A stretch of DNA of 52,550 nucleotides from Bacillota bacterium. GTDB taxonomy: Bacteria; Bacillota; UBA5301; JAMCQP01. Positions within the stretch are counted from its first letter, which is position 1. Each line of letters opens with the position of its first letter. Positions 33,661 through 42,617 of the stretch are shown piece by piece. The stretch spans positions 1-52,550 of the forward strand of contig JAMCQP010000005.1 of assembly GCA_023381695.1 (NCBI GenBank). The letters are read 5' to 3'. Under the pieces are notes generated by a model. It was not told where the DNA came from. It worked only from the letters and a program-made list of their open reading frames with translations, and ran no database searches. A program made the position numbers and the translations under genes.

Positions 33661-34928
33661 CCCTGAGAACCTCCCTCTTTGGCTTTTATGTCCCAGACCC
33701 CCCACATGGTCAGTCCAAATCCGTCATTTCGGTCCTGGGGCTCATCAGATACCGGGCAAAGCCACAGGTCCGCCAGTTCCTGTGCAGACCCGGCCACCAC
33801 TTCAAAGAAATAGACACTTCCCGAAGGCACAAGCCTTCTGATGGGTTTCGGGCCGGGGTGACCTCTTTCCATACTCCACCCCGAAACAGCTCGCCACCGG
33901 CCTGTGGACGCCCCCCGCAGACGCAGCCGCAGATTTTGCGCGCCCGGCGGCGATCCTTCAAGCGTCTCCGAATCCAGCCAGCCTGGCAGCCATCCACCTC
34001 TGAAAATAGCCGGAGTGACCAGTAACATACGAATTCCGGAGGTATGGCTCAACCCTTCATGAATAACCGGCGGGCACTGCCATGATGCTGCGGGAGTTTC
34101 TGAATGAAAGCGGGCCAGTCGGCGCTCACCACCAAATGGGTGTAAACTATCGACCCCGGCGGCCAACGCAGCCAGTTCATCATCTGACGACTGCACCAGG
34201 AGCGCCAGATGGGTCGCCCGTGCTGATCTCCCCTCGGCCGTTTCGTCCAGGTCACTTGACCGCTGGTAATCGATATCTGGAATTACCAGCCCTTGCGTTG
34301 AAAAAAGCTGGCTATCATCAGCAGTTTGAGTATCAGCATCGATCCGAACATGCACCCGCTCGTCCTTTGCGAAGTGCTCCAATATATCCTCCGGATCGAA
34401 TGCCCCCTGCGCGTCCTGGGCAAGCCACCTGGCGGCAGCCCTCATTGACAAAAAAGCGGCGGATTTCCCCGGCTTTTCATTGCGAGGAACGTTGATTGGC
34501 CAAAGTCCCTGATGGGGCAGGTCGCATCCCTCTTCATCCCTTAGCCGCCTCGGTCGCAGGCTGACTCGATCACCAGAGTCATAAACCAGGAAATCCAGCG
34601 GTGTTGGGACATAAAGATCGCCATCCGCCAGTGGCAACGGTCCCCAGACCTTGACCCTCTTCAATCGCTCAAGGAAAGCAGCATCATGGAACGGATTCTG
34701 CGCCTGGCCCTTAGTGCCTGTGTGGTGGGCCGCAAGCCGTCCAACCAATGTCCGCACGGCCCCTGCCACCGTGGAAGGATACGGCCAATCCAGGCTTCGC
34801 GCACGGTTGGCTCCTTCGCTCCCCGCGCCAAAGGGACGACCGTCCCGCACAATTATCGGGTCGTGCGGCGACACGGTAATTTGCGTCGGCTTCACCGCCT
34901 TGGTCGCAGCAACCCCAATTGAATTCAT
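33657..34928 (-). CDS. cmr3: Type III-B CRISPR RAMP protein Cmr3
   Basis: This 423-residue protein starts at ATG 34928, overlapping the cas10 stop by 4 bases. The N-terminal VSPHDPIIVRDGRPFGAGSE and DWPYPSTVAGAVRTLVGR are the typical Cmr3 RAMP blocks, and the C-terminal GFGLTMWGVW matches its glycine-rich end. Cmr3 binds the crRNA 5' tag next to Cas10. The protein is slightly longer than common Cmr3s, with a charged middle segment. Confidence 0.9.
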   Translation of the reverse strand: MNSIGVAATKAVKPTQITVSPHDPIIVRDGRPFGAGSEGANRARSLDWPYPSTVAGAVRTLVGRLAAHHTGTKGQAQNPFHDAAFLERLKRVKVWGPLPLADGDLYVPTPLDFLVYDSGDRVSLRPRRLRDEEGCDLPHQGLWPINVPRNEKPGKSAAFLSMRAAARWLAQDAQGAFDPEDILEHFAKDERVHVRIDADTQTADDSQLFSTQGLVIPDIDYQRSSDLDETAEGRSARATHLALLVQSSDDELAALAAGVDSLHPFGGERRLARFHSETPAASWQCPPVIHEGLSHTSGIRMLLVTPAIFRGGWLPGWLDSETLEGSPPGAQNLRLRLRGASTGRWRAVSGWSMERGHPGPKPIRRLVPSGSVYFFEVVAGSAQELADLWLCPVSDEPQDRNDGFGLTMWGVWDIKAKEGGSQG

Positions 34929-36718
34929 CTACTCTCGCCACCTTTCCCAAAGACACGCGACATATGCCGGGCCACCAGCAACTCGCGGGCAGTGCGTTCC
35001 AAATCATTCGGCTCTTTTATGTCCTTGCAGAGCAGCTCAATAACATCCTCCGCCAGTGGCGATCCTCCCGCTCGTTTCCTCCGCAGAACGCGTTCGACCT
35101 CTTTCTGAAGGAGTTCGCCAATAGAATCCGCGCTCCAACCATCGTAATCGCGTGCCAGATCATAGAAGTCATAGACAGCTCTATCAGACAGCCTGTTCGA
35201 GAGCAGAAGATCGAGCCATCGTCCCAGTCTCCTGTCAAGCTCATTGTCCCATCTGTCACGCACCCGAATTGCATCAGCACCCCGTGTCGAAAAATGCACC
35301 GCTAGCCCATCCCGTTCATCCGACTTATCGTGCTTTGTACCTGCCTTTGCCGCATGTTCGGCTTCCCGGGCTGCTCTCAAAAGGTCTTCCAGCGGCTCAA
35401 AACAGTGTCCTATCGCGATCCCCACGGAAAGCGTCGGCGCATGATCACTACCGTATTGGCTAGTTGCTGCTTTCATCTTTTGACCGAAATCGTCATGGAG
35501 TTCCCTTGCAGCGTCCAGACACAGATCCACTGGAATAAACGCCAAAACGTCGTCGCCACCGCTATACACCAGACACCCACGGTGATCCTCGATGATGCGG
35601 CGGGCGTCTCTCGCAAACTCCGACAGTTGCCTGCTGAAATTCCTGTGAGCCTCCTGAGACTGCATGCCGCTCAATGTGGCGCCCATCCGATCACCGTCTG
35701 CTTTCAGCACCGCAAAGTATGGAGAAGGCTGGTCGTCTCGGCCGAAGCGCTTCAAGAGAATATCTTCAATCTTCGTCAGCGCGGCGCGGTGCGGCTCAAG
35801 GTCTTCGTCCTTCTTCAAAACGGCAAGGCGTGAAAGATAAAGAGGGGTTCCATCAAATGGGAAGTCGCGGTATACGTCGGCTTTCACCCGGGGTGCAAAA
35901 TCCTGGTGGCAGAGCCTACCGATCTCTTCAAGGTTGCGCCTTCCCTCTGGCATCGCCAGCTTGCGGCGAATCCATGGATCAGCCGCTACCCGCACCACTG
36001 AGACAAATTCGGTATCCAGGCCGCCTTTTGGCAGGTCGGCGCAGCGTTTTACAAGTCCCACGGAGTCCAAATGTTCCTGTCTTTTTACCTTGATTCGCCG
36101 ACGAAGGTCGGGGCTATTACGCACAGCATCGGAAAGAACTGATTCGCGAGCTCCGTCCAGGGACGATTTAGGTATGCCTGCCCGTCCCCTGGCCTGACGA
36201 AAATCCCGAAGCGCTTTGCGCCCGGCAAGGATGGTCTCCAGCCGCTCGCGAACCTTCTGGTATTCATCCTCCTGCACGCCATTGCCATTATTCCCGGCTC
36301 CTGGATTCAGCGACGCCCAGGCGGCATAAAATTCAAGCACATCCCTGATTTGTTCATCCCATATGTCTTGCCTGATTGCAGATTCCCCCGCGGCTTTGCG
36401 GGCTGCATCAGCAAACTCGAGCCAGCGCATCTCGGCCGCGTTCCGTGCTCCTTTCGCAAGTGTTGCCGGGTCAACGTTTTCCAAAACCTCGGCAAGGATA
36501 TGATTTGCCACCAGCAACTCGGAATCCGGCGCCAGCAGGCTATCATCCCCTGGCGCGGGAAAGATAAGAGTTGCATCGTTATCACGCAAAAATTTGGCGG
36601 CCGCCTTGCTAACCTCTGACAGCATGTATGAACCAAACCACAGATCCCGGGTCCTCCGGGCGGCGGCGATAAACTCCTGTACTGGTCCAAGTGAGAGAGC
36701 AAGGAGGTATTTGCTCAT
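34925..36718 (-). CDS. cmr2: Type III-B Cas10 (Cmr2), GGDD cyclase, no HD domain
   Basis: This 597-residue protein starts at ATG 36718, overlapping cmr1. The start MSKYLLALSLGPVQEFIAAA is the typical first Palm domain of Cas10 proteins that lack the HD nuclease. KADGDRMGATL (339-349) and SGGDDVLAFIP (386-396) are the two Palm motifs. The intact GGDD predicts synthesis of cyclic oligoadenylates on target binding. The absence of an HD domain means no DNA cutting by this subunit. The CARF protein at the head of the operon is the natural receiver of the cyclic oligoadenylate signal. Confidence 0.93.
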   Translation of the reverse strand: MSKYLLALSLGPVQEFIAAARRTRDLWFGSYMLSEVSKAAAKFLRDNDATLIFPAPGDDSLLAPDSELLVANHILAEVLENVDPATLAKGARNAAEMRWLEFADAARKAAGESAIRQDIWDEQIRDVLEFYAAWASLNPGAGNNGNGVQEDEYQKVRERLETILAGRKALRDFRQARGRAGIPKSSLDGARESVLSDAVRNSPDLRRRIKVKRQEHLDSVGLVKRCADLPKGGLDTEFVSVVRVAADPWIRRKLAMPEGRRNLEEIGRLCHQDFAPRVKADVYRDFPFDGTPLYLSRLAVLKKDEDLEPHRAALTKIEDILLKRFGRDDQPSPYFAVLKADGDRMGATLSGMQSQEAHRNFSRQLSEFARDARRIIEDHRGCLVYSGGDDVLAFIPVDLCLDAARELHDDFGQKMKAATSQYGSDHAPTLSVGIAIGHCFEPLEDLLRAAREAEHAAKAGTKHDKSDERDGLAVHFSTRGADAIRVRDRWDNELDRRLGRWLDLLLSNRLSDRAVYDFYDLARDYDGWSADSIGELLQKEVERVLRRKRAGGSPLAEDVIELLCKDIKEPNDLERTARELLVARHMSRVFGKGGESR

Positions 36719-38082
36719 CTAAATCCCTCCTGACGTGCAAACTCAATGAATGCTTCCAATGCCGAACCATTCGGTGAACGCCCAGACATCGGAGAGTGCG
36801 GGTACGAAGACAAGTCTGGTCTGCGAATTTTGTCGCTACCAAACCTCTGCGCACGCCCGTCAAATTCGACAATTACTCCATCAGGGAGTTGTGTCTTCAA
36901 CTGTAGTATCATAGGAATAGCTTGATTGGGCCCCACCGCCAGAGCCTTGAGAATTAGCGGGCTTGCCATCCGCTCCGTATCCCCCGTCGGCAGAAGCCGG
37001 CCATCGGCTGGATCACGACCGGACACGCCCTTACTCCCACGGGGAGGTTCATTTTTGAAATGGAAGACTATCGGAAGCCCAAATTCTGCTCTCGGAAAAG
37101 CATTCTCGCTTGTGGTGATTGATTCCGCATGTCCAGGGTCTTTTTGCTTTGTCACCCTCCGCAGACTGTCTGCCTCGGGCCAGAAGGAACGGCCGGGCTT
37201 CTCATCTTCTTTCCTATTGCGCCCGACGCCAAGTCCTTGCCGAAACTGTTGTAGAATGTTTATCGACTTTGACCAGGCTTTCACCGAGTTGAGTAGCGGA
37301 CCTCCCGCTTGGTTACTCCGGACCAACGGTTGTTCGGGCAGAGTCGGCCAAGGCCGCACTGCCTGTGAAGTCTGAATGCCATACTGTTCCAAATGCCTGG
37401 CATACCATTGCTGGAGTGCCCTGGTGTCTTCTGCGGTAGGGGCCAGTTCTTTACAGAATAGCGAGCCGCACCCCCTGCGCGTTCGAGCGCCAAGACCGCC
37501 AAAATTGACCCAGGCCCAGACAGAAGCCTCTATATCCTTAGCGATATCCATGTCAGCAGGCCACTGAAGGGTCAACTTGAAGGATACACCTGTAGTTACC
37601 GTTGCAGGATATTCCGTTACCTTGCGGATCTCGCGGGCCTTTTCCGCCTTGCCCTGAAATGGAAATAGAGCATAACTCGGGTAGCTGGAATTGACCGGGG
37701 TAGGGATGCTTCTTACGCCGCCGCCCTTGGGGTCTGCTTCATATTTTGCCCAAGGTCCAGCTTCGCCTTTTGTTAACTCACTCACCAGGAGCATTACCGG
37801 GCTCGGGGACTCCGCCGTGCCCCAGATCTCCCCTTCCCGTCTGCGAAGACTTTCCACACTCTCAAATGAAGCCCCACGCGTGGCCCGCCACCAAAACCGC
37901 AGATGGCCTCTGATGCTTGATCCTCTAATCAGCGTGACCGGGTCGTTCTCTCCTGGAATCGGGCCACCGCCGAAAAGCGGAGTAACGAGGCTAATCGAGT
38001 AGATGCGTCCTGTCCATTTCCTGGAGGCTTCAAACGCTCGCTTCGGGGCATCCGGGCACCTGTCAGGTACCTTTCTCGCCAT
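36715..38082 (-). CDS. cmr1: Type III-B CRISPR RAMP protein Cmr1
   Basis: This 455-residue protein starts at ATG 38082 behind GGGGGAGGGAG. The family blocks are SLVTPLFGGGPIPGE, IRGSSIRGHLRFWWRAT (the Cmr1 RAMP signature) and WAWVNFGGLGARTRRGCGSL. A second RAMP-like half follows (EFGLPIVFHFKNEP...RMASPLILKALAV). Cmr1 binds the 3' part of target RNA in the complex. The gene follows the CARF gene after 33 bp and overlaps cas10 by 4 bases, so all six subunits are present and intact. Confidence 0.93.
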   Translation of the reverse strand: MARKVPDRCPDAPKRAFEASRKWTGRIYSISLVTPLFGGGPIPGENDPVTLIRGSSIRGHLRFWWRATRGASFESVESLRRREGEIWGTAESPSPVMLLVSELTKGEAGPWAKYEADPKGGGVRSIPTPVNSSYPSYALFPFQGKAEKAREIRKVTEYPATVTTGVSFKLTLQWPADMDIAKDIEASVWAWVNFGGLGARTRRGCGSLFCKELAPTAEDTRALQQWYARHLEQYGIQTSQAVRPWPTLPEQPLVRSNQAGGPLLNSVKAWSKSINILQQFRQGLGVGRNRKEDEKPGRSFWPEADSLRRVTKQKDPGHAESITTSENAFPRAEFGLPIVFHFKNEPPRGSKGVSGRDPADGRLLPTGDTERMASPLILKALAVGPNQAIPMILQLKTQLPDGVIVEFDGRAQRFGSDKIRRPDLSSYPHSPMSGRSPNGSALEAFIEFARQEGFR

Positions 38083-38115
38083 ATTTCTCTCCCTCCCCCT
38101 TAAAAATGGCAAATT

Positions 38116-39312
38116 TCAAATCGATGGACCACCGAACTTCTGGTTAAGTTGGTCCACAGCCCACGCAAGATCGGATCGTCGACTGCTGGTGGTGTTGACC
38201 TCAAACCTACCCCCAAACCCGCTTCGGTCGACATAGATCCCTATGATGACATAGTGGCCTCCTCCTTCATCACGCAGATCAAAACCGGTCCTCTTCATGC
38301 TGGCTTGCCCGTCATAAGGTTTTGTAAAGCACCTCGTAATCCAGGGCGTCTCGCGCCAGACTTTTGTTACAAACTCTTTGAAACCAGCCGGATAGTGATC
38401 ATCACGGAAGGTCGGGGGCTTCCGCTCTTCTGCGGAAGCGTTGCGGAGCTCAACTGGTTTTGGGTTACGGAGGCGAAAGCCTGTAAGATATATCTCACCG
38501 ATGGGGGAAAGAGCCCAATATTGCTTGTCGTCAATTACCTCATGCTCTAGCAATACCCTAAGCTCTTCGTCGATTGGGTCTACCTCGTCCTCAGTCAGCA
38601 ATCCCCCATTCTCGAATGCACTTAGGAGACGTCCGTATCGCCCCAAAAGCTCATAGTCCAGGGTGACAGGGAGGGGAGGAAAAGATATAGCCCGTTCAAA
38701 TCGTTCGTGTTTGTAGTAAACGTCGATGTCCAGGGCTATCCCCATCACAGCAGCAACCGCGATCTGGGGCTTGTATCCGCCCGTGGCGTCAATGGCTACC
38801 AATGAAGGATCCCCAGCATCACGGACGACCTTCCCGACCTCCCGAACCAAATTCCTGAGGCCAAAGGTGCGAAAATCCAGAGGCCGCTCATCCTGAAGCT
38901 GATCAATACTACGATAGTCGACTTTCTGTAGTCCTAACTCCTTACCGCGAGCCTCATAATATGCCTTGAGTATCTCACCGGCTTGCTCGCCTGCCGGAGT
39001 ATCAGACACAAAAAAAACTATCCGCCTGATGTCAAGCCTCTCTTTCTGATTGAGCGCCGCAATGGAATTGATCTCGGCGCCACATAGGCGAGCGGTGTCA
39101 GGGATTGCCTGCAAGGCCTTCCCTAGTGCTTTCCACTGCGAAGACCGGTAACAGTCCGAGACTCGCTGAATGACGGACCACTCTACTTTTTCGGCTCCAA
39201 TGGCTCCGGGACCCCGGTAAAATGCGTCCGGCTCGTTTGTAAGCCGATTCAGGTTGTCCATAAGGCTTGTCCCAACTGTCGCAACAAGAGTATGCGGCTT
39301 CTGACGTGCCAT
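38116..39312 (-). CDS. CARF-domain effector (Cas_APE2256-like) with possible RelE-like C-terminus
   Basis: This 398-residue protein starts at ATG 39312 behind AAAGGGGATC. Residues 1-210 are a CARF domain of the APE2256 (PF09651) type: LVATVGTSLMDN at 9-20 and DATGGYKPQIAVAAVMGI at 175-192, the two loops that bind cyclic oligoadenylate. Residues about 218-285 look like a winged-helix linker. Residues 300-398 form a compact domain, a helix (PAGFKEFVTKVWRE) then strands with MKRTGFDLRD, HYVIIGIYVD and RFEVNTTSSRRSDL. This resembles RelE-type ribosome-dependent RNases. CARF-RelE effectors (Cami1) are known; here the RelE assignment is inference. A ring nuclease is the alternative. Confidence 0.75.
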   Translation of the reverse strand: MARQKPHTLVATVGTSLMDNLNRLTNEPDAFYRGPGAIGAEKVEWSVIQRVSDCYRSSQWKALGKALQAIPDTARLCGAEINSIAALNQKERLDIRRIVFFVSDTPAGEQAGEILKAYYEARGKELGLQKVDYRSIDQLQDERPLDFRTFGLRNLVREVGKVVRDAGDPSLVAIDATGGYKPQIAVAAVMGIALDIDVYYKHERFERAISFPPLPVTLDYELLGRYGRLLSAFENGGLLTEDEVDPIDEELRVLLEHEVIDDKQYWALSPIGEIYLTGFRLRNPKPVELRNASAEERKPPTFRDDHYPAGFKEFVTKVWRETPWITRCFTKPYDGQASMKRTGFDLRDEGGGHYVIIGIYVDRSGFGGRFEVNTTSSRRSDLAWAVDQLNQKFGGPSI

Positions 39313-39376
39313 GCTCAGATCCCCTTTCATCCGGCGGGTTTTGCACAGATCTAAGTAGTATTAAAATTTTCCAGAT

Positions 39377-39406
39377 ATAATAATATGCAAATATTCTTAT
39401 TGTCAT
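39377..39406 (-). promoter_or_regulatory. Candidate promoter of the CRISPR operon
   Basis: On the minus strand ATGACA (39406-39401) and TATTAT (39382-39377) lie 18 bp apart in an AT-rich 100-bp gap that differs from the GC-rich flanks. It would start the long CARF-cmr-helicase transcript. Confidence 0.45.
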
Positions 39407-39413
39407 CTAGCTA

Positions 39414-40691
39414 TTACGAGCGAGGGGGACGTACGCGGCGCAGCATGTAGGATTCGTGAACAACCTGTTTCCGCGCCGTTTTGTCAAATGCGCTGGACCG
39501 CATCTTTTCGGCTTGAGTGGAAAGCCTTTCCGCCCTGGCCTGGAGATCTGCGTCACCGGTGGCCTCCGCCAGGGCAGAGAGGGACCTGGCCTGCTCTGAG
39601 AGAATGTTCCCGGCTTCATCAAACTGGCCGGCGTCGGCCGCTTCTTTGGCCCTCTCCAGTGCCTCGGAGGCCCTGAACTCCTCGCGGCGCCTTAAAACCT
39701 CCGGATTCTCCGGCTCGCGCAGCAGCAGAGGATCATCCGTGGCTTCCATCTCCAATTGAAGCGACAGCGAGACCGATCCGCCGGAGACGGCATCTTCATA
39801 CTCAAGGGATATCTCCCCGGCCTGATGGATTCCACAGGCGGCCCGGGGGCTTAACAGTTCAAACATGAGGAACTTTGCTTCGCCGCGGTACATGTCCGGA
39901 ATATCAAAGATCACTCCGGCCGGAGTAACGTTAGGTGGGTACCCGAGCACTCCCGCCAGTTTCCAGCCTGCCCACGGCCGGAATCTCAAAGTAATTCCCT
40001 GGGCGACCACCTGTAACAGCCCCTGCAATTCTTCGGCAAAGATGGCCGGGATTCTGTCCGGGTTTTCAATAAAATAAAAGTTTCCTGTGCTCTTTTCGGC
40101 CATCGCCAGCAAGAGATCCTCATCAAAATCGCTTCCTACTCCGAGGGTCGTCACGCCGACTCCGGCCTTCCTGATTTCTCCGGCCTTATCAATCAAGGCC
40201 GGTCCCGTCAACCCGACGTTAGCCAGGCCGTCGGTCAGAAGGAGAATCCGGTTTACCTGGTTTGGTCTTGCCCGCCTTTTAACCTCGCGAAAGCCGGAAA
40301 TCAACCCGCCGCTCAGGTTGGTGGAACCTCCAGGACCGATCTGATCCAGCATCTGTTTGAGGGCGTCTTTGTTGGCCACATGTCTGGACGACAACAGGAC
40401 ATTGACCTCATCGTCAAAGGTCACCACCGACACATGATCTTTCTCCGAAAGGTGCTTAACCATAAAACTGGCCGCTTTCCTGGTATATGCCAGCTTATCT
40501 CCGGCCATCGAGCCACTCCTGTCCAAAACCAGGCCGAGGTTTAAAGGGAGGCGGCCCGTTCCGTCGACATTCTTTTCTTTGACTTGCATTTCCACCAGAA
40601 GATAGACAATCTGCTCTTGGCCTGCCGCAATAAATCTTCGGTTTGTAATCAGGTTCACCTTGATAACTCCGCTTTGCGCCGCATACCCCAT
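39414..40691 (-). CDS. VWA-domain protein
   Basis: This 425-residue protein starts at ATG 40691 with GGGGGGTC upstream. The von Willebrand factor A domain (about 45-230) has an intact metal site: DRSGS in NLGLVLDRSGSMAGDKL, the threonine-region GPGGSTNLSGGL and LLTDG. A beta-sandwich-like stretch follows and then a helical tail rich in Glu and Ala (ALERAKEAADAGQFDEAGNI). There is no signal peptide or membrane anchor, so it is a cytoplasmic binding or chaperone-like protein. It lies between the WYL regulator and the CRISPR operon on the same strand. A link to the CRISPR system is possible but unproven. Confidence 0.85.
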   Translation of the reverse strand: MGYAAQSGVIKVNLITNRRFIAAGQEQIVYLLVEMQVKEKNVDGTGRLPLNLGLVLDRSGSMAGDKLAYTRKAASFMVKHLSEKDHVSVVTFDDEVNVLLSSRHVANKDALKQMLDQIGPGGSTNLSGGLISGFREVKRRARPNQVNRILLLTDGLANVGLTGPALIDKAGEIRKAGVGVTTLGVGSDFDEDLLLAMAEKSTGNFYFIENPDRIPAIFAEELQGLLQVVAQGITLRFRPWAGWKLAGVLGYPPNVTPAGVIFDIPDMYRGEAKFLMFELLSPRAACGIHQAGEISLEYEDAVSGGSVSLSLQLEMEATDDPLLLREPENPEVLRRREEFRASEALERAKEAADAGQFDEAGNILSEQARSLSALAEATGDADLQARAERLSTQAEKMRSSAFDKTARKQVVHESYMLRRVRPPRS

Positions 40692-40747
40692 CAAAGATGA
40701 CCCCCCTGTCAAAAATGTTTATGGTAATTTCATTTTAAGCCCAGGAT

Positions 40748-40763
40748 GTGACAGGTATGGTCA
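40748..40763 (+). repeat. Dispersed repeat, copy 4
   Basis: GTGACAGGTATGGTCA, one base different from copy 1, in the gap just after the WYL regulator gene. Confidence 0.6.
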
Positions 40764-40775
40764 TTTTTGAGCTCG

Positions 40776-41753
40776 TTAATCAACCTCTTCCTTCCCATAC
40801 ACCCCCGCCATCTCCCGCGCCTCGGCGGCCATCTCGGCGCGTAACTCCGGCGGGGCCAGGACCTCCACGTCCGCCCCCCAGCTCCGGATCCAGGGCTTGA
40901 TCTCCATAATGTTGGAGATGGAGACAGACAAGATACACCCACCGTCCGGGGTGGCTTCAATCTCCTGGCTGTGGTGCCAGACCGATTCCCCCACCCGCCG
41001 GGCCACGGCCGGCGAGAAGCACAGGCGAACCTCCGTTATCTCGTCCCCCCACATGATTCCCCAGCCAGCGGCCAGCCTTGTCTGGGGATCAAAGTCGGGC
41101 GGGATCTCGTACCCCTCGCTCAGCACCCGGGCCTGGTCGATGCGTTCCACCTTGAAGATGCGGATCTCACCGCTCAAGGAATCCAGCCCGATGGCATAGG
41201 TTGAGTAGCCGATGCCGGTGACCTCCAGGAAGTAGATGCAGACAATGCGCCGACTCTCCTTGCCGGTGGAGGATCGATACTGGATCTCCACCTGTTTGCG
41301 GTCCGCCCAGGCCCGGGTCAGAAGTTCCAGGTGCCGGAGAAAGGCGGGGTTGTGCTGCCCCTTCTGGCGCACCGCCTGGGCGGTATCGGCGATGTACCTG
41401 GCGATGGTTGCGTCGGGAAGGGCGCCGGCCAGCTTCTCCAGGGCGGAGACGACGTGGAGGTTATTCTCGTCGCTGTGGCGGCTCAAAAGGCGGGCCGCGA
41501 AGAAGAGCGCCATGGATTCGTAGAGGTTGAGGTTCACCGGCGTCAGATAACTCGCGCGGTCCAGCCCGTAGTGGCCTTTCTCTCCCCAGACCGGTTTCTG
41601 CGCCTCCTCCAGCGCGCTCAGGTAACGGTAGGCCGTGCGGCGCTGAATCCCCAGCCGCCCGGCGATCTCGTCAATTTTCAAGCCATCGGGGTAATTGTAT
41701 AAGAGGTTCTCAAGACGCAACAGACATGCGGCCTTGCTCTGGCTTCGCCCCAC
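40776..41753 (-). CDS. WYL-domain transcriptional regulator
   Basis: This 325-residue protein starts at GTG 41753 (MGRSQSKAACLLRLENLLYN). The N-terminal helix-turn-helix (about 8-60, KIDEIAGRLGIQRRTAYRYL) is followed by a WYL domain (about 140-225), where the family YFLE/SxxY-type strands read CIYFLEVTGIGYSTYAIGLD and IRIFKVERIDQARVL. A C-terminal extension typical of WYL regulators ends it. Members often sense nucleotides and control CRISPR or other defence loci. Here the gene is encoded in the same direction, 1.5 kb upstream of the CARF-cmr operon, so it is a candidate regulator (inference). Confidence 0.88.
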   Translation of the reverse strand: MGRSQSKAACLLRLENLLYNYPDGLKIDEIAGRLGIQRRTAYRYLSALEEAQKPVWGEKGHYGLDRASYLTPVNLNLYESMALFFAARLLSRHSDENNLHVVSALEKLAGALPDATIARYIADTAQAVRQKGQHNPAFLRHLELLTRAWADRKQVEIQYRSSTGKESRRIVCIYFLEVTGIGYSTYAIGLDSLSGEIRIFKVERIDQARVLSEGYEIPPDFDPQTRLAAGWGIMWGDEITEVRLCFSPAVARRVGESVWHHSQEIEATPDGGCILSVSISNIMEIKPWIRSWGADVEVLAPPELRAEMAAEAREMAGVYGKEEVD

Positions 41754-41795
41754 AACGATCCCCCCGCCCTTCTCCGGAAGGCTGCTGGCCTGGGC

Positions 41796-41820
41796 CGGAC
41801 CTGGACCTGGACCTGGACCA
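41796..41820 (+). repeat. Hexanucleotide tandem repeat (GGACCT, four units)
   Basis: GGACCT is repeated about four times without spacers, followed by a GGGCTTGGGCCTGGGC tract. It lies in the 262-bp gap between the WYL regulator and the envelope genes. I see no other feature in that gap. Confidence 0.65.
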
Positions 41821-42015
41821 GGGCTTGGGCCTGGGCCCGGGCAACCCTGATTCTCCGCCGTGTACCCGAGGGCGCCAGGCCAGCAGAATACCGTTCTTTT
41901 GTTACCTTTTGTTGCCTTTTATTACTTTTCGCTTTAAATCCAACTTTTTCCTGCAAGAAAGCCCACAAAAGCACTCAAAAGTTTTGGAATTTGGAATATG
42001 GCAATCAGCGCCACC

Positions 42016-42546
42016 TTAAAACGAGTAGCCGGCACCGATCCTGTACATTGCACCCGAAGCCGATAGCGGCACGCTTCCCCCGGGGCCGGCAATCGAACCG
42101 GAAAAAGTGTAAAACCCGACGGCAGGTTCAAAAGTAATCCCCTCGCTAACCACCAGTTTATAGCCCGCCATACCGGCAAACCCGAAAACACTCCCGCTGG
42201 CGGTCTGGGACACCGGGTTTCCGTACCAGTCGTAACCGGTATAGGTGATCCGCACAAAGCCCAATTCCGGACCTGCCTGGACAAAGATCCCTTTCCCGGC
42301 AGGGTACCATCGGTAACTGGAATCTACCCCGAACACGCTGGCGCGAAGGGGGCCATAACTGGCGCCATAAGTGCTCCCGGAGATAACCACGCTTGTTGAT
42401 TCATTAATGGCCTGTTCGTACTGGCCGTTGATTACCCCCTGGAAAATCCCGTAGAGATCCGTGCTGATTGTCCTGCCGGTCTCCGCCAACGCCCCTGTGG
42501 AGAACAGCAGAACCGCAAACACCGCAATAACCGCAACCCTTTTCAT
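42016..42546 (-). CDS. Small exported beta-barrel-like protein
   Basis: This 176-residue precursor starts at ATG 42546 with AAGGAGGGATTGGG. The signal peptide MKRVAVIAVFAVLLFSTGAL ends at ALA before ETG. The mature part alternates short amphipathic strands rich in Gly, Tyr and Ser (SVVISGSTYGASYGPLRASV, FVQAGPELGFVRITYTGYDW, YRIGAGYSF). The last residue is Phe after an aromatic (YSF), the usual C-terminal signal of outer-membrane barrels. In a Firmicute this would require a diderm envelope. Otherwise it would be a secreted protein of unknown role. The next gene upstream encodes a lipoprotein. Confidence 0.6.
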   Translation of the reverse strand: MKRVAVIAVFAVLLFSTGALAETGRTISTDLYGIFQGVINGQYEQAINESTSVVISGSTYGASYGPLRASVFGVDSSYRWYPAGKGIFVQAGPELGFVRITYTGYDWYGNPVSQTASGSVFGFAGMAGYKLVVSEGITFEPAVGFYTFSGSIAGPGGSVPLSASGAMYRIGAGYSF

Positions 42547-42617
42547 TCCCAATCCCTCCTTGTTTTTTGCCTGATTGTTTTCGGCCTGTTGAGGTTTCTC
42601 CATACCCTCGCTGGAAA

